From Caldilineaceae bacterium (GTDB lineage Bacteria > Chloroflexota > Anaerolineae > Caldilineales > Caldilineaceae): a DNA stretch of 36,409 nt. Each line of letters opens with the position of its first letter. Position 1 is the first letter of the stretch. Below are positions 15,897-24,779 of this stretch, one piece after another. A program made the translations under genes and the position numbers. The notes under the pieces are model-generated. The model was not told the origin of the DNA. It searched no databases and was given only the letters and a program-made list of their open reading frames with translations. The stretch spans positions 1-36,409 of the forward strand of contig JAHBVG010000076.1 of NCBI GenBank assembly GCA_019637695.1, in the 5' to 3' direction.

Positions 15897-18800
15897 CGAT
15901 TTTATTAGCAGGGTCGTTTGCAACATAGGCATAGAGATTCGTATCTCCACCAGCAAACCCAATCGGATCTTTCGCTGTCCAGCGCCCGGTCTGTGCATCG
16001 TAGTCCCGCGCCCCAAAACGAACCAGCTTCGTATCGCTGTCATATAACCCGCCGGCAAAGCCAAAAGGCTGAAAGCCGGGATTGGTGTCGGTTAGCACGT
16101 TGCCGAAGATGTCGTAGTCCATGCGCTGGGCGATGACCCCTGTGGCCGCATCCACCACCAGCCGCGGGCTGCCCAAGTGATCGGTGAGAATGCGATAGGG
16201 TACGCCCGCCTTGACCAGATAATCCGGCACGTTGACGCGGGTGGCGTAGACAAAGCGGCTGACCAGAACCCCGTTGCCGTCCAACTCTGCAATTGGTCGC
16301 AGCGCGCTTTCGTAGAGGAAACCCTGCAGCAGCACCCCGTTCACCTGCTTGCCGATACGCTGGTTCTGGCCGTCCACCAGATAGGTGATGGCCGTGCCGT
16401 CGGGCAGGGTGACGCCAAGCAAATTGCCCAGCGCGTCGTAGCTGTAGGTAGTGGACTGTGCCCCGGCGGTCTTGGTGAGGAGATCGCCTGCGGCCGTGTA
16501 GGTGAAGGTTGCCGCCCCATATTGGGTCAGGCGGTCCTGCACATCGTAGTCGCCGGTGACGGTTCCTCTCAGACCGGCAGCGCCGAGACGGTTGCCATTG
16601 GCGTCGTACGTGTACGTTTCCACGGTCACACCGTTCTTGCGCACGTTTGTGAGCCGTCCGACCAGGTCGTAGGTGTAGCTGTACACCGCGGTCCCCCCAT
16701 CGATGGTTTCTGTCTTCTGGCTGATGCGCCCCAGGGAATCGCGATCCATCTGGATGGAGTACAAGGGGGTGGCATTATAGACCGCAGTGTAGTTGATCGG
16801 CTCACCAAATCCGTTGGTGCTCCACGTATCCGTAACGTTGCCCAACATGCTGCCTGTCAGAAGATCGTTCTGCGCACTGTGGTTCAAAACGAGTGCGCCC
16901 GCCTGGGTGAGCAGGCTGTCGCTGTCGTACTGGAACTGCACCGCGCTGCTGCCGTTGACGGTCGTGACAGTTGAACGAAAGCGATTGTCATAGACGTACC
17001 CGACACTGCCCGCGACCGGGCCACTCCAGTTTTGGCCAGTCAGCAAGGCGCCATCATAGGTGTAGGAGAGGGTGATCCCGCCCGGCGCGCTGACGGTGGC
17101 GAGATTGGCCGTGGTTGGGTTGTAGGTGTAGCCGAACTGGCCGCGGGCAATCGTGATCGTTCCCACGCGACCAGCGCTGTCATAATCCACACTGAACGTT
17201 TGATTGCTGGGGCGCACACGCAGGGACAACCGCCTGTCGGCGTTGTAGCTGTATTGGGTGTCATCGCTGCCTGGGTTTACGTCGGGCGGAGCGTATTGCG
17301 CCAGCAGATCGACGGGCGTGTAGGCAAAGTTGTGGGCAGGGCGGCCAGGCGGGGTGAGTTGGCCCAGATTGCCGTTGGCATTATACCCAAAGTCAATCAC
17401 CTGCCCATCGGGTCGCGTCTGGCTGACAGGCCGCCCGGCAAGATCGTAGACAAAATGGATCGCCTGCCCCAGCGCGTCGGTGACAGCGGTGATATCCTGC
17501 GCGCCGTCGTAGGTGAGGGTCGTCATGCGGCTGCCGGGGCCGATCCCGGCGGTCAGCGTGCTGAGCAGGCCACGTCCATCGTAAACATAAGCAGTCGACG
17601 CCAGCGCAGCATGCTGGGTTTGGCTCACCCGCCCCTGCGCGTCGACATGCACCGTGCTAATGCGCCCCGCGGCGGTGGTGGCGGTCATCACGCGCGCCGC
17701 CGCATCGTAGACCAGGGTGTTCACAGCGCCGTTGTCGGTGACGGTGTGGGTCATCATCGACACGCTCAACAGATTGGAGGGGTCCGTGAGGGTGGCAGTG
17801 CGCATAGATGTGACTGTGCGGGTCAAGCCGCTGGGCGTCCTTGTTACCTGCTTCGTAACCGGGGCCAACATACCCCAACGCGGGTCCGGCCCGATTTGCG
17901 TCGTGACAACCGTGCCATCGGCATAGGTGGTCTCCTGGCTGCCATCGGTGTTGATCAGGGTAACAGTCCGGGCGCCGCTGGGATCGATCACCGTGCGGCG
18001 GACAACGTCGCTGGGCAGCAATTCCACCCGGTAGGCGCGGCTACGGCCCAGCGCAGAGGTAGTGGTGACAGTATAGCTGTTGATGTCTTCTGTGCGGACG
18101 AGGGTGGTGCTGCCACCCACCGGGTCTTCGTCTTTGGTCAGCCGCCCCAGCGCATCGTAGGTGAAGCGATGCACGTTGGCGAGAGGATCGATAAACTGCG
18201 TCATGAGTCCATCGTCGGTATAGCCCATCGAATGCATCTCACCCGCGGGGTTGATCATGCTGGACAGCCAGCCGTCGCCATTGACGCCGAGGGTTGTGCG
18301 TTGGCCGCCCGGCGCAACGATCGCCGTGGGCGTTGCACCCACGCGTTCGATGCTGGTTACATTGCCGTCGCCGTCGGTGATTGAAGTGAGATAGCCGTCG
18401 CCGTCGTAGTTGAACTGGTAGCGCAATGCCCCGGTCAAAGCGTCCAGCGTCTTCAAGTGGCGACCGTTGCGGTCGAAGAGATAGAGTTCCCTGCCATTTT
18501 CGGAAGGCAAATAGACGTCTGAAAAGGCGGCATTCGGCAGCGGGTGGCGCACGCGCCTGATTCGGCTGCTGGCATCAGTGATGTACAAGCTACCGTCTGG
18601 GCTCATCGCTGTGTTGCGTGGATTGAGCAGACCTGCTGTAACTGCAGGGCCGCTATCCCCAGTGTAGGAATTGCCTCCTCCCCCGGCAAAAGTCGTGATG
18701 ATACCATCTTGCCCTACCCGGCGAATACGCGAGGTTCCGCCGGAGGTGATATACAGAGCGCCATCCTGACCAAACTCGACGCCCCAAGGGGCAAAGAGAC

Positions 18801-21573
18801 CGGCGGCGACTGCGGGGCCACCATCACCGCTGATGTCACCGATGCCATTGCCTGCCACAGTGGTGATGATGCCATCGGCCCCCACATGTCGGATACGGTG
18901 ATTTCGGAAGTCTGCGATGTACAGGCTGCCGTCCGATCCTACGACAACACTCATTGGCTCAAATAGAGCTGCTGCCGTCGCCGGGCCGCCATCACCACTG
19001 TAGCCTGCGATGCCGTTGCCCGCCACGGTGGTAATGATGCCGTCGGTGCCAACGCGCCGGATGCGGTTGTTGTCAGTATCCGCAAGATAGAGACTGCCGT
19101 CTGGCCCCACGGCAAGACCTTTCACGTTTTTTATGGACGCTGCTGTGGCCGGGCCACCATCACCGCTGTAGCCAGAGATGCCATTGCCCGCCACGGTAGT
19201 AATGATGCCATCCGTCCCGACATGACGAATTCGAGTACGGCCAGCTTCGGCTATGTACAGGGCGCCGTCTGAGCCTACCTCTATCCACAGAGGTCCCTGA
19301 AGATCCGTCGCCACCGCTGCGCCACCATCATCGGTGGTGCCTGCGGCGCCATTACCCGCTACGGTCGTGATAATCCCATCAACTCCAACGCGGCGGACGC
19401 GCGCGTTTCCGGAGTCCGCAATGTAGAGGCTGGCATCCGCTCCTACGGCAACATCATTAGGGCCTGCCAGAGACGCTGCTGTCGCCAGACCGCCATCGCC
19501 CCCAAAGGGGAGAAACGGGCCAATCCCAGCCGCAGTGGAGATGACTGAGGAGCGTGACTCGGCTCTGCGCTGCCCCCCATCGCCCAAGAACAGCGTTTGC
19601 GAAGTAAGGTCGTAGACGTGGTGAATGCTCAGGCTCCAGCCGCCCAGTCCACGTGAGCGGACTTCGGGTAAGACCACGCGATCTGTCCACATTTTGGAGA
19701 GGGTGACAATCCCCGCCCTCCTGGTTCCTGCAATCGGCTCGCCCGCCGCTTCCATGCGGGCGAAGCTGTTTTCAAAGTCGCTGCGCGCCGCGTAGTACCG
19801 GGGCGCATAGTCATAGTGCACCTGCACCACAGCGCTCTGCGCGCCCTGTACTGGTCGACCATAGCCGTCGATCCCATCCCAGATCACAGTGTAGCTAAGA
19901 TTGGGCGCCGGCAGGAACGACTGCTGATAGAGTCGTCCGGCGATACTCACCTCGACGCGGATGGCGAGCACACTTGCTGGGATCGTCGCACCGCTCACGG
20001 CGATGACCAGGCTGCTGGCATCCTTGCGTCCGGGCGTGCGCTCGCTTTGGTAGTGCAGCCGCCACGGCGTGCCCACTACAGGCAGCGACTCGCCCAATGT
20101 CTGCTCCTCGCAGCCGATGATCGAGCCACACTGCTGGTTCGGTTTGTCTGGTTTCGGCTTGTCCTGCGGCTTGCCTTTGGGTGGGATAGCATCCGGCGGC
20201 GGGCCGTAGGGCCAGTTGAAATCCCAGGGCGTGAAATGGGTGACGGGCACGCGCCAGAGCGTCTGACCCGGCGCGTAGAGTTGCACCAACCGCGCCCGTT
20301 CTTCGTCCGTGACCCCCAACGCAGAAAGAGTGACGGCATCCGCGGCAGCGCCATTGCCGTTGACATCCAGATCGACCAGGCCGCCCGTGATGCTGAGAAT
20401 CTCCACCACCCGCCCGTTGGCCGAAGCCACCCACTGACCCCGTTCCCGGTCGTAGTAGCCAGCAGGCACAGCTCCACCCACAGGAAAGCCGAGGAAGTTC
20501 TCGACGTAAATGGGTAACGGCTGGCTGAAACGCACGTCCACCGCGCCGGCTGCCATCGCTTCGTCCACGCTGAATTCGGCGGCGTAGGTGTAGCCGCTGC
20601 TGGGGGGCAGACCAGCGGGCATGGCATCTGGGCCGTTGTCGCCGATGGTGAATTCGGTGGCGCGCACGTTGAGCGTCGTCAGCGGCACGGTAATGCCATC
20701 GGACAGCACCATCTCGGCTGTTGTGTCGGCGGGAAAGAGGATCGTGGCCTGGCGTGCGCCGTCCGCATCGCTCACTGCGCTGCCCTGAGCAACAGCCATG
20801 TCTGCGCTGACCATGTCGATCTCTGTGACCGCTGGGTCCAGGGGGATGAATACCACATCTGGCAGCCATGTGTAGTTCTGCCAGGGCGCAATAATGGCGC
20901 GTTGCACTGGGAGGAAACCATCTGCTGCATAGCGCAGGGTGATCTGCCCACCGCCGTTGACAGCCAGATCGAACATACCGTCTGCGCGGGTAAGGGTCTG
21001 CCCGAACTCCGGGTGGCCGAGTATGCTGATGATCACACCGGGGAGGGGTCTGTCATCCCTCGTCAGTACCCGGCCGCGCAGCACCGCCACCCTCCGCGCT
21101 TCCATTGTGTCGGGGAGTACGCCGGTCTGGATCGGGTTTCTGCCCGTGTAGAGAAAGGCGGTGGCATCCAGCAGGCCGGTGCTTGTGGTCTGATCGAGCG
21201 GCGGCGCGACCTCCGCTGGATCAGGCGGCAGGTTGGAAGAGACCTCTGTCGCCGTTGCTGTGGCTGTCGTTGTGGGAGTGGGTGAAGCCGTGGCGGCCGC
21301 GGTTGTCGTGGCGGTCGCCGTGGCTGTAGCGGTTGCCGTTGCGCTGGATGTAGGCGACGGACTGGCTGTCGCCGTTACCGTGGCGGAAGGCGTTACAGAC
21401 GGCGTGGGTGAAGGACCTGCTCCACTTCCATTTTGAATAGATGGGAGGAAGAGGAAGAGTGTCTCTCCCTCCGCGGTGGGTGTTTGTTGAGCCGATACTT
21501 GCAGCGAAGACGCAGCCAACACAGGGATCAATAAGGCGATGACCAATAAGACGAACAGGAGGCGGGTGCGCAT
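15553..21573 (-). CDS. Giant exported RHS-repeat protein with NHL propeller and Cys-rich C-terminal tip
   Basis: The 2006-residue protein begins with a clear signal peptide (MRTRLLFVLLVIALLIPVLA...VSAQ). Next come the motif LFLFLPSIQNG, a Ser/Thr/Ala/Pro linker (~53-130), and a carboxypeptidase-regulatory-like domain (VLRGRVLTRDDRPLPGVIIS, ~165-250). A long beta-rich region leads to NHL repeats (~676-1010), YD/RHS repeats (~1030-1780) and the RHS core signature (ILTDHLGSPRLVVDAATG, VRFGARDYDAQTGRW, DPIGFAGGDTNLYAYVANDP). After DPLGL, a unique tip of ~110 residues with nine cysteines follows. RHS shells encapsulate a C-terminal effector; here none of the known toxin motifs is recognised and no neighbouring immunity gene is seen, so adhesion or a scaffold role is equally possible. 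Probably transcribed from the candidate promoter at 21671-21699. Confidence 0.92.
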   Translation of the reverse strand: MRTRLLFVLLVIALLIPVLAASSLQVSAQQTPTAEGETLFLFLPSIQNGSGAGPSPTPSVTPSATVTATASPSPTSSATATATATATATTTAAATASPTPTTTATATATEVSSNLPPDPAEVAPPLDQTTSTGLLDATAFLYTGRNPIQTGVLPDTMEARRVAVLRGRVLTRDDRPLPGVIISILGHPEFGQTLTRADGMFDLAVNGGGQITLRYAADGFLPVQRAIIAPWQNYTWLPDVVFIPLDPAVTEIDMVSADMAVAQGSAVSDADGARQATILFPADTTAEMVLSDGITVPLTTLNVRATEFTIGDNGPDAMPAGLPPSSGYTYAAEFSVDEAMAAGAVDVRFSQPLPIYVENFLGFPVGGAVPAGYYDRERGQWVASANGRVVEILSITGGLVDLDVNGNGAAADAVTLSALGVTDEERARLVQLYAPGQTLWRVPVTHFTPWDFNWPYGPPPDAIPPKGKPQDKPKPDKPNQQCGSIIGCEEQTLGESLPVVGTPWRLHYQSERTPGRKDASSLVIAVSGATIPASVLAIRVEVSIAGRLYQQSFLPAPNLSYTVIWDGIDGYGRPVQGAQSAVVQVHYDYAPRYYAARSDFENSFARMEAAGEPIAGTRRAGIVTLSKMWTDRVVLPEVRSRGLGGWSLSIHHVYDLTSQTLFLGDGGQRRAESRSSVISTAAGIGPFLPFGGDGGLATAASLAGPNDVAVGADASLYIADSGNARVRRVGVDGIITTVAGNGAAGTTDDGGAAVATDLQGPLWIEVGSDGALYIAEAGRTRIRHVGTDGIITTVAGNGISGYSGDGGPATAASIKNVKGLAVGPDGSLYLADTDNNRIRRVGTDGIITTVAGNGIAGYSGDGGPATAAALFEPMSVVVGSDGSLYIADFRNHRIRHVGADGIITTVAGNGIGDISGDGGPAVAAGLFAPWGVEFGQDGALYITSGGTSRIRRVGQDGIITTFAGGGGNSYTGDSGPAVTAGLLNPRNTAMSPDGSLYITDASSRIRRVRHPLPNAAFSDVYLPSENGRELYLFDRNGRHLKTLDALTGALRYQFNYDGDGYLTSITDGDGNVTSIERVGATPTAIVAPGGQRTTLGVNGDGWLSSMINPAGEMHSMGYTDDGLMTQFIDPLANVHRFTYDALGRLTKDEDPVGGSTTLVRTEDINSYTVTTTSALGRSRAYRVELLPSDVVRRTVIDPSGARTVTLINTDGSQETTYADGTVVTTQIGPDPRWGMLAPVTKQVTRTPSGLTRTVTSMRTATLTDPSNLLSVSMMTHTVTDNGAVNTLVYDAAARVMTATTAAGRISTVHVDAQGRVSQTQHAALASTAYVYDGRGLLSTLTAGIGPGSRMTTLTYDGAQDITAVTDALGQAIHFVYDLAGRPVSQTRPDGQVIDFGYNANGNLGQLTPPGRPAHNFAYTPVDLLAQYAPPDVNPGSDDTQYSYNADRRLSLRVRPSNQTFSVDYDSAGRVGTITIARGQFGYTYNPTTANLATVSAPGGITLSYTYDGALLTGQNWSGPVAGSVGYVYDNRFRSTVTTVNGSSAVQFQYDSDSLLTQAGALVLNHSAQNDLLTGSMLGNVTDTWSTNGFGEPINYTAVYNATPLYSIQMDRDSLGRISQKTETIDGGTAVYSYTYDLVGRLTNVRKNGVTVETYTYDANGNRLGAAGLRGTVTGDYDVQDRLTQYGAATFTYTAAGDLLTKTAGAQSTTYSYDALGNLLGVTLPDGTAITYLVDGQNQRIGKQVNGVLLQGFLYESALRPIAELDGNGVLVSRFVYATRVNVPDYLVKAGVPYRILTDHLGSPRLVVDAATGVIAQRMDYDIFGNVLTDTNPGFQPFGFAGGLYDSDTKLVRFGARDYDAQTGRWTAKDPIGFAGGDTNLYAYVANDPANKIDPLGLQPAGSYPKVNPQCIVDHEFINPFCLAVCIGSSHPNFGPLATVLLAWASSDCNCLNADILQPVMGECKSPGPNDCENEDNPPLVCNPAPECIAPQAVPNYSHKGPLSSGG
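18540..19500 (-). repeat. 168-bp tandem coding repeats (NHL propeller blades)
   Basis: Five complete 56-codon units in exact register (Asp codons at 19497 and 18657 differ by 5 x 168) plus a partial sixth. Each unit reads DGGPATAA...VGxDGSLYIADxxNxRIRxVGxDGIITTVAGNG (described in pieces). A six-blade NHL beta-propeller is implied. Confidence 0.9.
21185..21420 (-). repeat. Low-complexity Ser/Thr/Ala/Pro linker coding region
   Basis: Dense runs of GCC/ACC/TCC-type codons with trinucleotide and hexanucleotide repetition encode PTPSVTPSATVTATASPSP and similar. It should form an extended, possibly glycosylated stalk that holds the following domains away from the membrane. Confidence 0.8.
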
Positions 21574-21670
21574 GGAGATCTTTCTTTCCCAGGAAGCGGG
21601 AAGAATTCGAGGTGTGGGACTGGAGAGCGGCTCTTCAGCCTAGAGACCTATAAAAGGGGGTGAGGCCCTT

Positions 21671-21699
21671 ATTTAAGCAGGTTGTTGTAGTGAAGTCAA
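21671..21699 (-). promoter_or_regulatory. Candidate sigma-70-type promoter for RHS gene
   Basis: On the minus strand TTGACT (21694-21699) and TTAAAT (21671-21676) are separated by exactly 17 bp, giving an expected leader of about 90 bases before ATG 21573. The -35 matches 5 of 6 consensus bases and the -10 matches 4 of 6. Confidence 0.4.
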
Positions 21700-21894
21700 C
21701 ATCTCTCATACCCCGTCGTACCCGTGGATCGGGCATAGTTCAGAGTCGTTGGAGACTTAGATGTAGATCCGCTGGTTTTGAAACCGGGTTCTTTTGAATT
21801 TCAAGTGGTTGACAAAGATGATGCATGAACCGTGACCAGAGCGCCTGCCGACCGCAGCGGTCGGACGTAATCACATTTTATATTTGGGTCTATT

Positions 21895-21981
21895 CAAACT
21901 CGGTTGGGGCGCGGAGTGAGTACGCCTTCGTGCGACCAGGACGGTACGTGGGCGTGCCTACTCCGCTTCAACCCATTTTGA
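21895..21981. repeat. Imperfect inverted repeat (~31-bp arms)
   Basis: The left arm ends GGAGTGAGTACGCC and the right arm begins GGCGTGCCTACTCC; pairing continues outward through GGTTG/CAACC and CAAA/TTTG blocks, around a 24-base loop. It resembles a degraded mobile palindromic element. Confidence 0.55.
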
Positions 21982-22030
21982 ACGCACGTTTTACATTTCA
22001 TCGGCGTCCCTACTCAAAATCCGGTTGAGC

Positions 22031-22080
22031 TTGAAACTTTTGCTGCCCGCTGTTCGTTTTAGGATCATTGCCGGTACAAC
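22031..22080 (+). repeat. Right-hand copy of dispersed repeat
   Basis: Identical over 27 bp to 15163-15189, then ATCATTGCC and GCCGGTACAAC (22070-22080), the latter matching 15312-15322. Compared with the left copy, the hairpin section between these landmarks is missing. Confidence 0.75.
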
Positions 22081-22088
22081 GCGGCCTA

Positions 22089-22272
22089 TTTAACGCAGAG
22101 GCGTAGAGAGGCAGAGACGCGGAGGAAGGCAAAAAAATAACGCAAAGTCGCAAAGGGCAAAGAAGCAAAGAGAAGAAGAGACAAAGAGAAGAAGGGACAC
22201 TCTTCCTCTCTTCTTCTCCCTTTGCACCTTTGTGTTAAATCTTTCTCTGCGTCTCTGCGTCTCTGCGTTAAA
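22089..22272. repeat. Octamer-bounded palindromic element upstream of ABC/MoxR cluster
   Basis: Perfect 12-bp terminal inverted repeats TTTAACGCAGAG (22089-22100) and CTCTGCGTTAAA (22261-22272). Inside, four degenerate octamers (CGCAGAGG type, 22094-22125) on the left mirror three exact TCTCTGCG copies (22244-22267) on the right. The core is itself purine-rich then pyrimidine-rich (GCAAAG, GAGAAGAAG against CTTCTTCTC, CTTTGC), so nearly all of it can fold back. It lies just upstream of the eight-gene set. Confidence 0.75.
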
Positions 22273-22319
22273 ATGCTTTCTGAGCTAAACGATTCATATG
22301 ATTGGCCGTGGAGGATAAG

Positions 22320-24779
22320 TTGCGCGCAAGAGTTAGATTGCTCATGCTGCTGGGGATCGCACTGCTGTGTCTGGGTGCGTGGATGCCATCGCCCGCCCTG
22401 TACGCCCAGGCCACCGGGCAGGGGATCACCCTATCCGCCGTGCCCGCGTTTGAGGGACACTTCAAATATGGCGAATGGCTGCCCATTTGGGTGCAGGTCG
22501 AAAATAGCGGAAACGGCATTGAAGCCCAGGTGCAGGCGCGCATCACCAGCCGCAACGGGGTGATCACCTATGCCGCGCCCGCCTCGCTGCCGAGCGGATC
22601 GCGCAAACGCGTCCCCCTCTACGTGCCGCCCAACAGCTTCTCCCACGAGTTGGATGTGCAATTAGTAGAAATCGCCGACCGCGGCGGGCGCAACATCCTC
22701 CTCTCGCAGACGGTAGAGATCGAACCGTTGCCCAACATCACCTATCTGATCGGCATCGTCGCGCCGCAACGGGGCGCGCTCTCATTGTTGAATGGCGTCA
22801 CGCTGCCCGGTCAGAAACGCCCCATCGCCCTTGTGGACCTGCCGCTGGCCGATCTGCCCGAACGCGTTGAAGGGTTGCGATCCTTCGATCTGCTTATCCT
22901 CAATGACATCGATACATCCACCCTCAGCCCGGCGCAGATCCGAGTGCTGGAAAGCTGGGTGCATGACGGCGGACGACTGGTGATCGGCGGCGGCGGCGCG
23001 GCGCGAGCGACAGCATCGGGGCTGCCCGCGTCCCTCCTGCCCATGACGCCGCGCAGCGCCATCGACGTGGACAATCTCGCATCCCTGGCTGACTTCGCCG
23101 CCGCGGACCCAATCCGCGTGCCCGGTCCCTTTGTCGTCGCCCGCGGGGACGAGATCACGGGGCAGATCCTCGCCGGCGACGCCGATCTGCCGCTAGTTGT
23201 CGAACGTCGCCTGGGGCAGGGGCTTGTCGATATCATCGCGCTCGACCTCGCCGTTGCTCCCTTCCAGGGCTGGACGGGCGTCACCTCCTTTTGGGAAAAG
23301 CTGATCTCCCCCGGCGCAGCCTACCCTGAGTGGATGCCCGCGGACATGGCGCCGGCGCGGGCGCAGACCGAGCAGATGAGCTACGCCCTCTCCATGCTGC
23401 CCTCGCTCGATCTACCTTCGGTGCGCAGTTTAGCCATCCTGCTCGGCGTTTACATCATCGTGATTGGCCCGGTCAACTATCTGTTGCTGCGACACTGGCG
23501 GCGGCTGCACCTGGCCTGGATCACCATCCCCGCGCTCACGCTGCTCTTTTCGGCAGGCGCATTCGGCATCGGCTACGCCCTGCGCGGCAATGATCTCATC
23601 CTCAATAAGATCGCCCTCATCACCCCCAACGATGATGGACCCGCCGAAGTCCTCAGCTTTATGGGGATCTTCTCTCCGGCCCAGCAATCCTATGATATTG
23701 AAGTCGATGGCGATGGTCTGCTCAGCCCGACCGTGCGCAACGCTGATCCCTGGAGTATGGGCGGCGCCGGGTCATCCGCAGCGGAGATGGTGATCATCCA
23801 GGGGACGCCGGGCCGGCTTCAAGGATTGGCGATCAACCAGTGGTCGATGCAGAGCTTCACCGCCGAGAGCCGTTGGTCCGATTTTGGCCGCGTCGAGGGG
23901 AACTTCGAATTCACCGAGAACGCGCTGATCGGTGAGATCCGCAACAATACCGCCTATCCGCTCACCGATGCCGTCATCCTTTGGGGCAACTATTTCAAAC
24001 GGATCGGCGACCTGCCCGCTGGCGCAACCGTCCCTGTGCAGGTGGAAATGGCGACAAACGCCAGTGTGATGATGGGCTATTCGCTGGGCTGGCGCATCTA
24101 TCAGGCCGAAATGGAGACCACAACAGGCCGCTTTCCCCGCGAGCTTGAGATAAAGCGCAACATTCTCGATACCCTCTCGCAAGGGATGGGCGGGCTGCAA
24201 CCGATGAACGCCAAGATGCCCGCCCCCCTGAACCTGCGCGAAGTGACTGTGCTGGCCTGGCTCACCGAAGCGCCGCCGGCCGTCCGCATTGCCGGGGAGA
24301 CGCCCAGCCAGCAGACCACGGCGCTGCTCAATGTCACCTTCCCCCCACAGTGGCCCGCCAGCGGTGAACTCTACTTGCCGCCAGGCATCCTCAGCGGCCG
24401 ATTGGTGGAACTCCCGCAGGAGGGCGGTCAGTGTGGAATGGGAAGCACATCCGTCTACATTGGGCGCGGCGAGGCCATCTTCGACTTCACCATCCTACCC
24501 GAATTTGGCGATCTGACCATAGATCATCTCAATGTCTCGCTCCTCACCGACGGCGAATGGAGGGTAGCGCCGCAAATCGCCGTCTACGATTGGGATGGCG
24601 AGCGCTGGCTCGGACTGGAATCGCCGCAGATAGGGATCAACTCGCTCGCCTTTGCGCCGGGTATGATGGACGACAGCGGACAGTTGCGCGTGCGGCTGAG
24701 CGTGGACGCAAACCAGGGCGGCGGCTGCTACTATCTGGAAATGGGCGTGGAAGGCCAACGCCGAGGAGCGCAATCATGA
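22320..24779 (+). CDS. Exported/membrane protein with amidotransferase-like fold, ABC-cluster accessory
   Basis: The start is taken as TTG 22320 because GGAGG (22310-22314) lies 5 bases upstream; TTG 22302, GTG 22308 and ATG 22344 are alternatives. The 819-residue product starts with a signal peptide (LRARVRLLMLLGIALLCLGAWMPSPALYAQ, in pieces RLLMLLGIALLCLG). A beta-rich domain follows, then a class I amidotransferase-like fold (FDLLILNDIDTSTLSP, WVHDGGRLVIGGGG) without the catalytic Cys elbow. Two membrane segments lie near the middle (AILLGVYIIVIGPVNYLLL, ITIPALTLLFSAGAFGIGYAL), and a large extracytoplasmic C-terminal part ends the protein. Its stop overlaps the ABC ATPase start (ATGA). Likely a periplasmic/surface accessory of the exporter. 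Confidence 0.82.
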   Translation: MRARVRLLMLLGIALLCLGAWMPSPALYAQATGQGITLSAVPAFEGHFKYGEWLPIWVQVENSGNGIEAQVQARITSRNGVITYAAPASLPSGSRKRVPLYVPPNSFSHELDVQLVEIADRGGRNILLSQTVEIEPLPNITYLIGIVAPQRGALSLLNGVTLPGQKRPIALVDLPLADLPERVEGLRSFDLLILNDIDTSTLSPAQIRVLESWVHDGGRLVIGGGGAARATASGLPASLLPMTPRSAIDVDNLASLADFAAADPIRVPGPFVVARGDEITGQILAGDADLPLVVERRLGQGLVDIIALDLAVAPFQGWTGVTSFWEKLISPGAAYPEWMPADMAPARAQTEQMSYALSMLPSLDLPSVRSLAILLGVYIIVIGPVNYLLLRHWRRLHLAWITIPALTLLFSAGAFGIGYALRGNDLILNKIALITPNDDGPAEVLSFMGIFSPAQQSYDIEVDGDGLLSPTVRNADPWSMGGAGSSAAEMVIIQGTPGRLQGLAINQWSMQSFTAESRWSDFGRVEGNFEFTENALIGEIRNNTAYPLTDAVILWGNYFKRIGDLPAGATVPVQVEMATNASVMMGYSLGWRIYQAEMETTTGRFPRELEIKRNILDTLSQGMGGLQPMNAKMPAPLNLREVTVLAWLTEAPPAVRIAGETPSQQTTALLNVTFPPQWPASGELYLPPGILSGRLVELPQEGGQCGMGSTSVYIGRGEAIFDFTILPEFGDLTIDHLNVSLLTDGEWRVAPQIAVYDWDGERWLGLESPQIGINSLAFAPGMMDDSGQLRVRLSVDANQGGGCYYLEMGVEGQRRGAQS

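Larger units (their letters stand above)
21700..22088. other. Intergenic region between divergent RHS and ABC-cluster genes; palindromes, no gene
   Basis: Holds a near-perfect palindrome CCGACCGC-A-GCGGTCGG (21848-21864), an imperfect inverted repeat (21895-21926 with 21951-21981) and the right-hand copy of the dispersed repeat (22031-22080). The one plus-strand frame here (21825-22028) runs through these palindromes and has no coding features. Confidence 0.55.

Noticed and set aside
17032..18384. 450-residue plus-strand frame inside the RHS gene
   Set aside because: Antisense to YD repeats; Gly/Arg/His-rich translation typical of shadows in GC-rich DNA.
21800..21840. TTGACA box as a promoter on the plus strand
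   Set aside because: No -10 hexamer at suitable spacing follows it.
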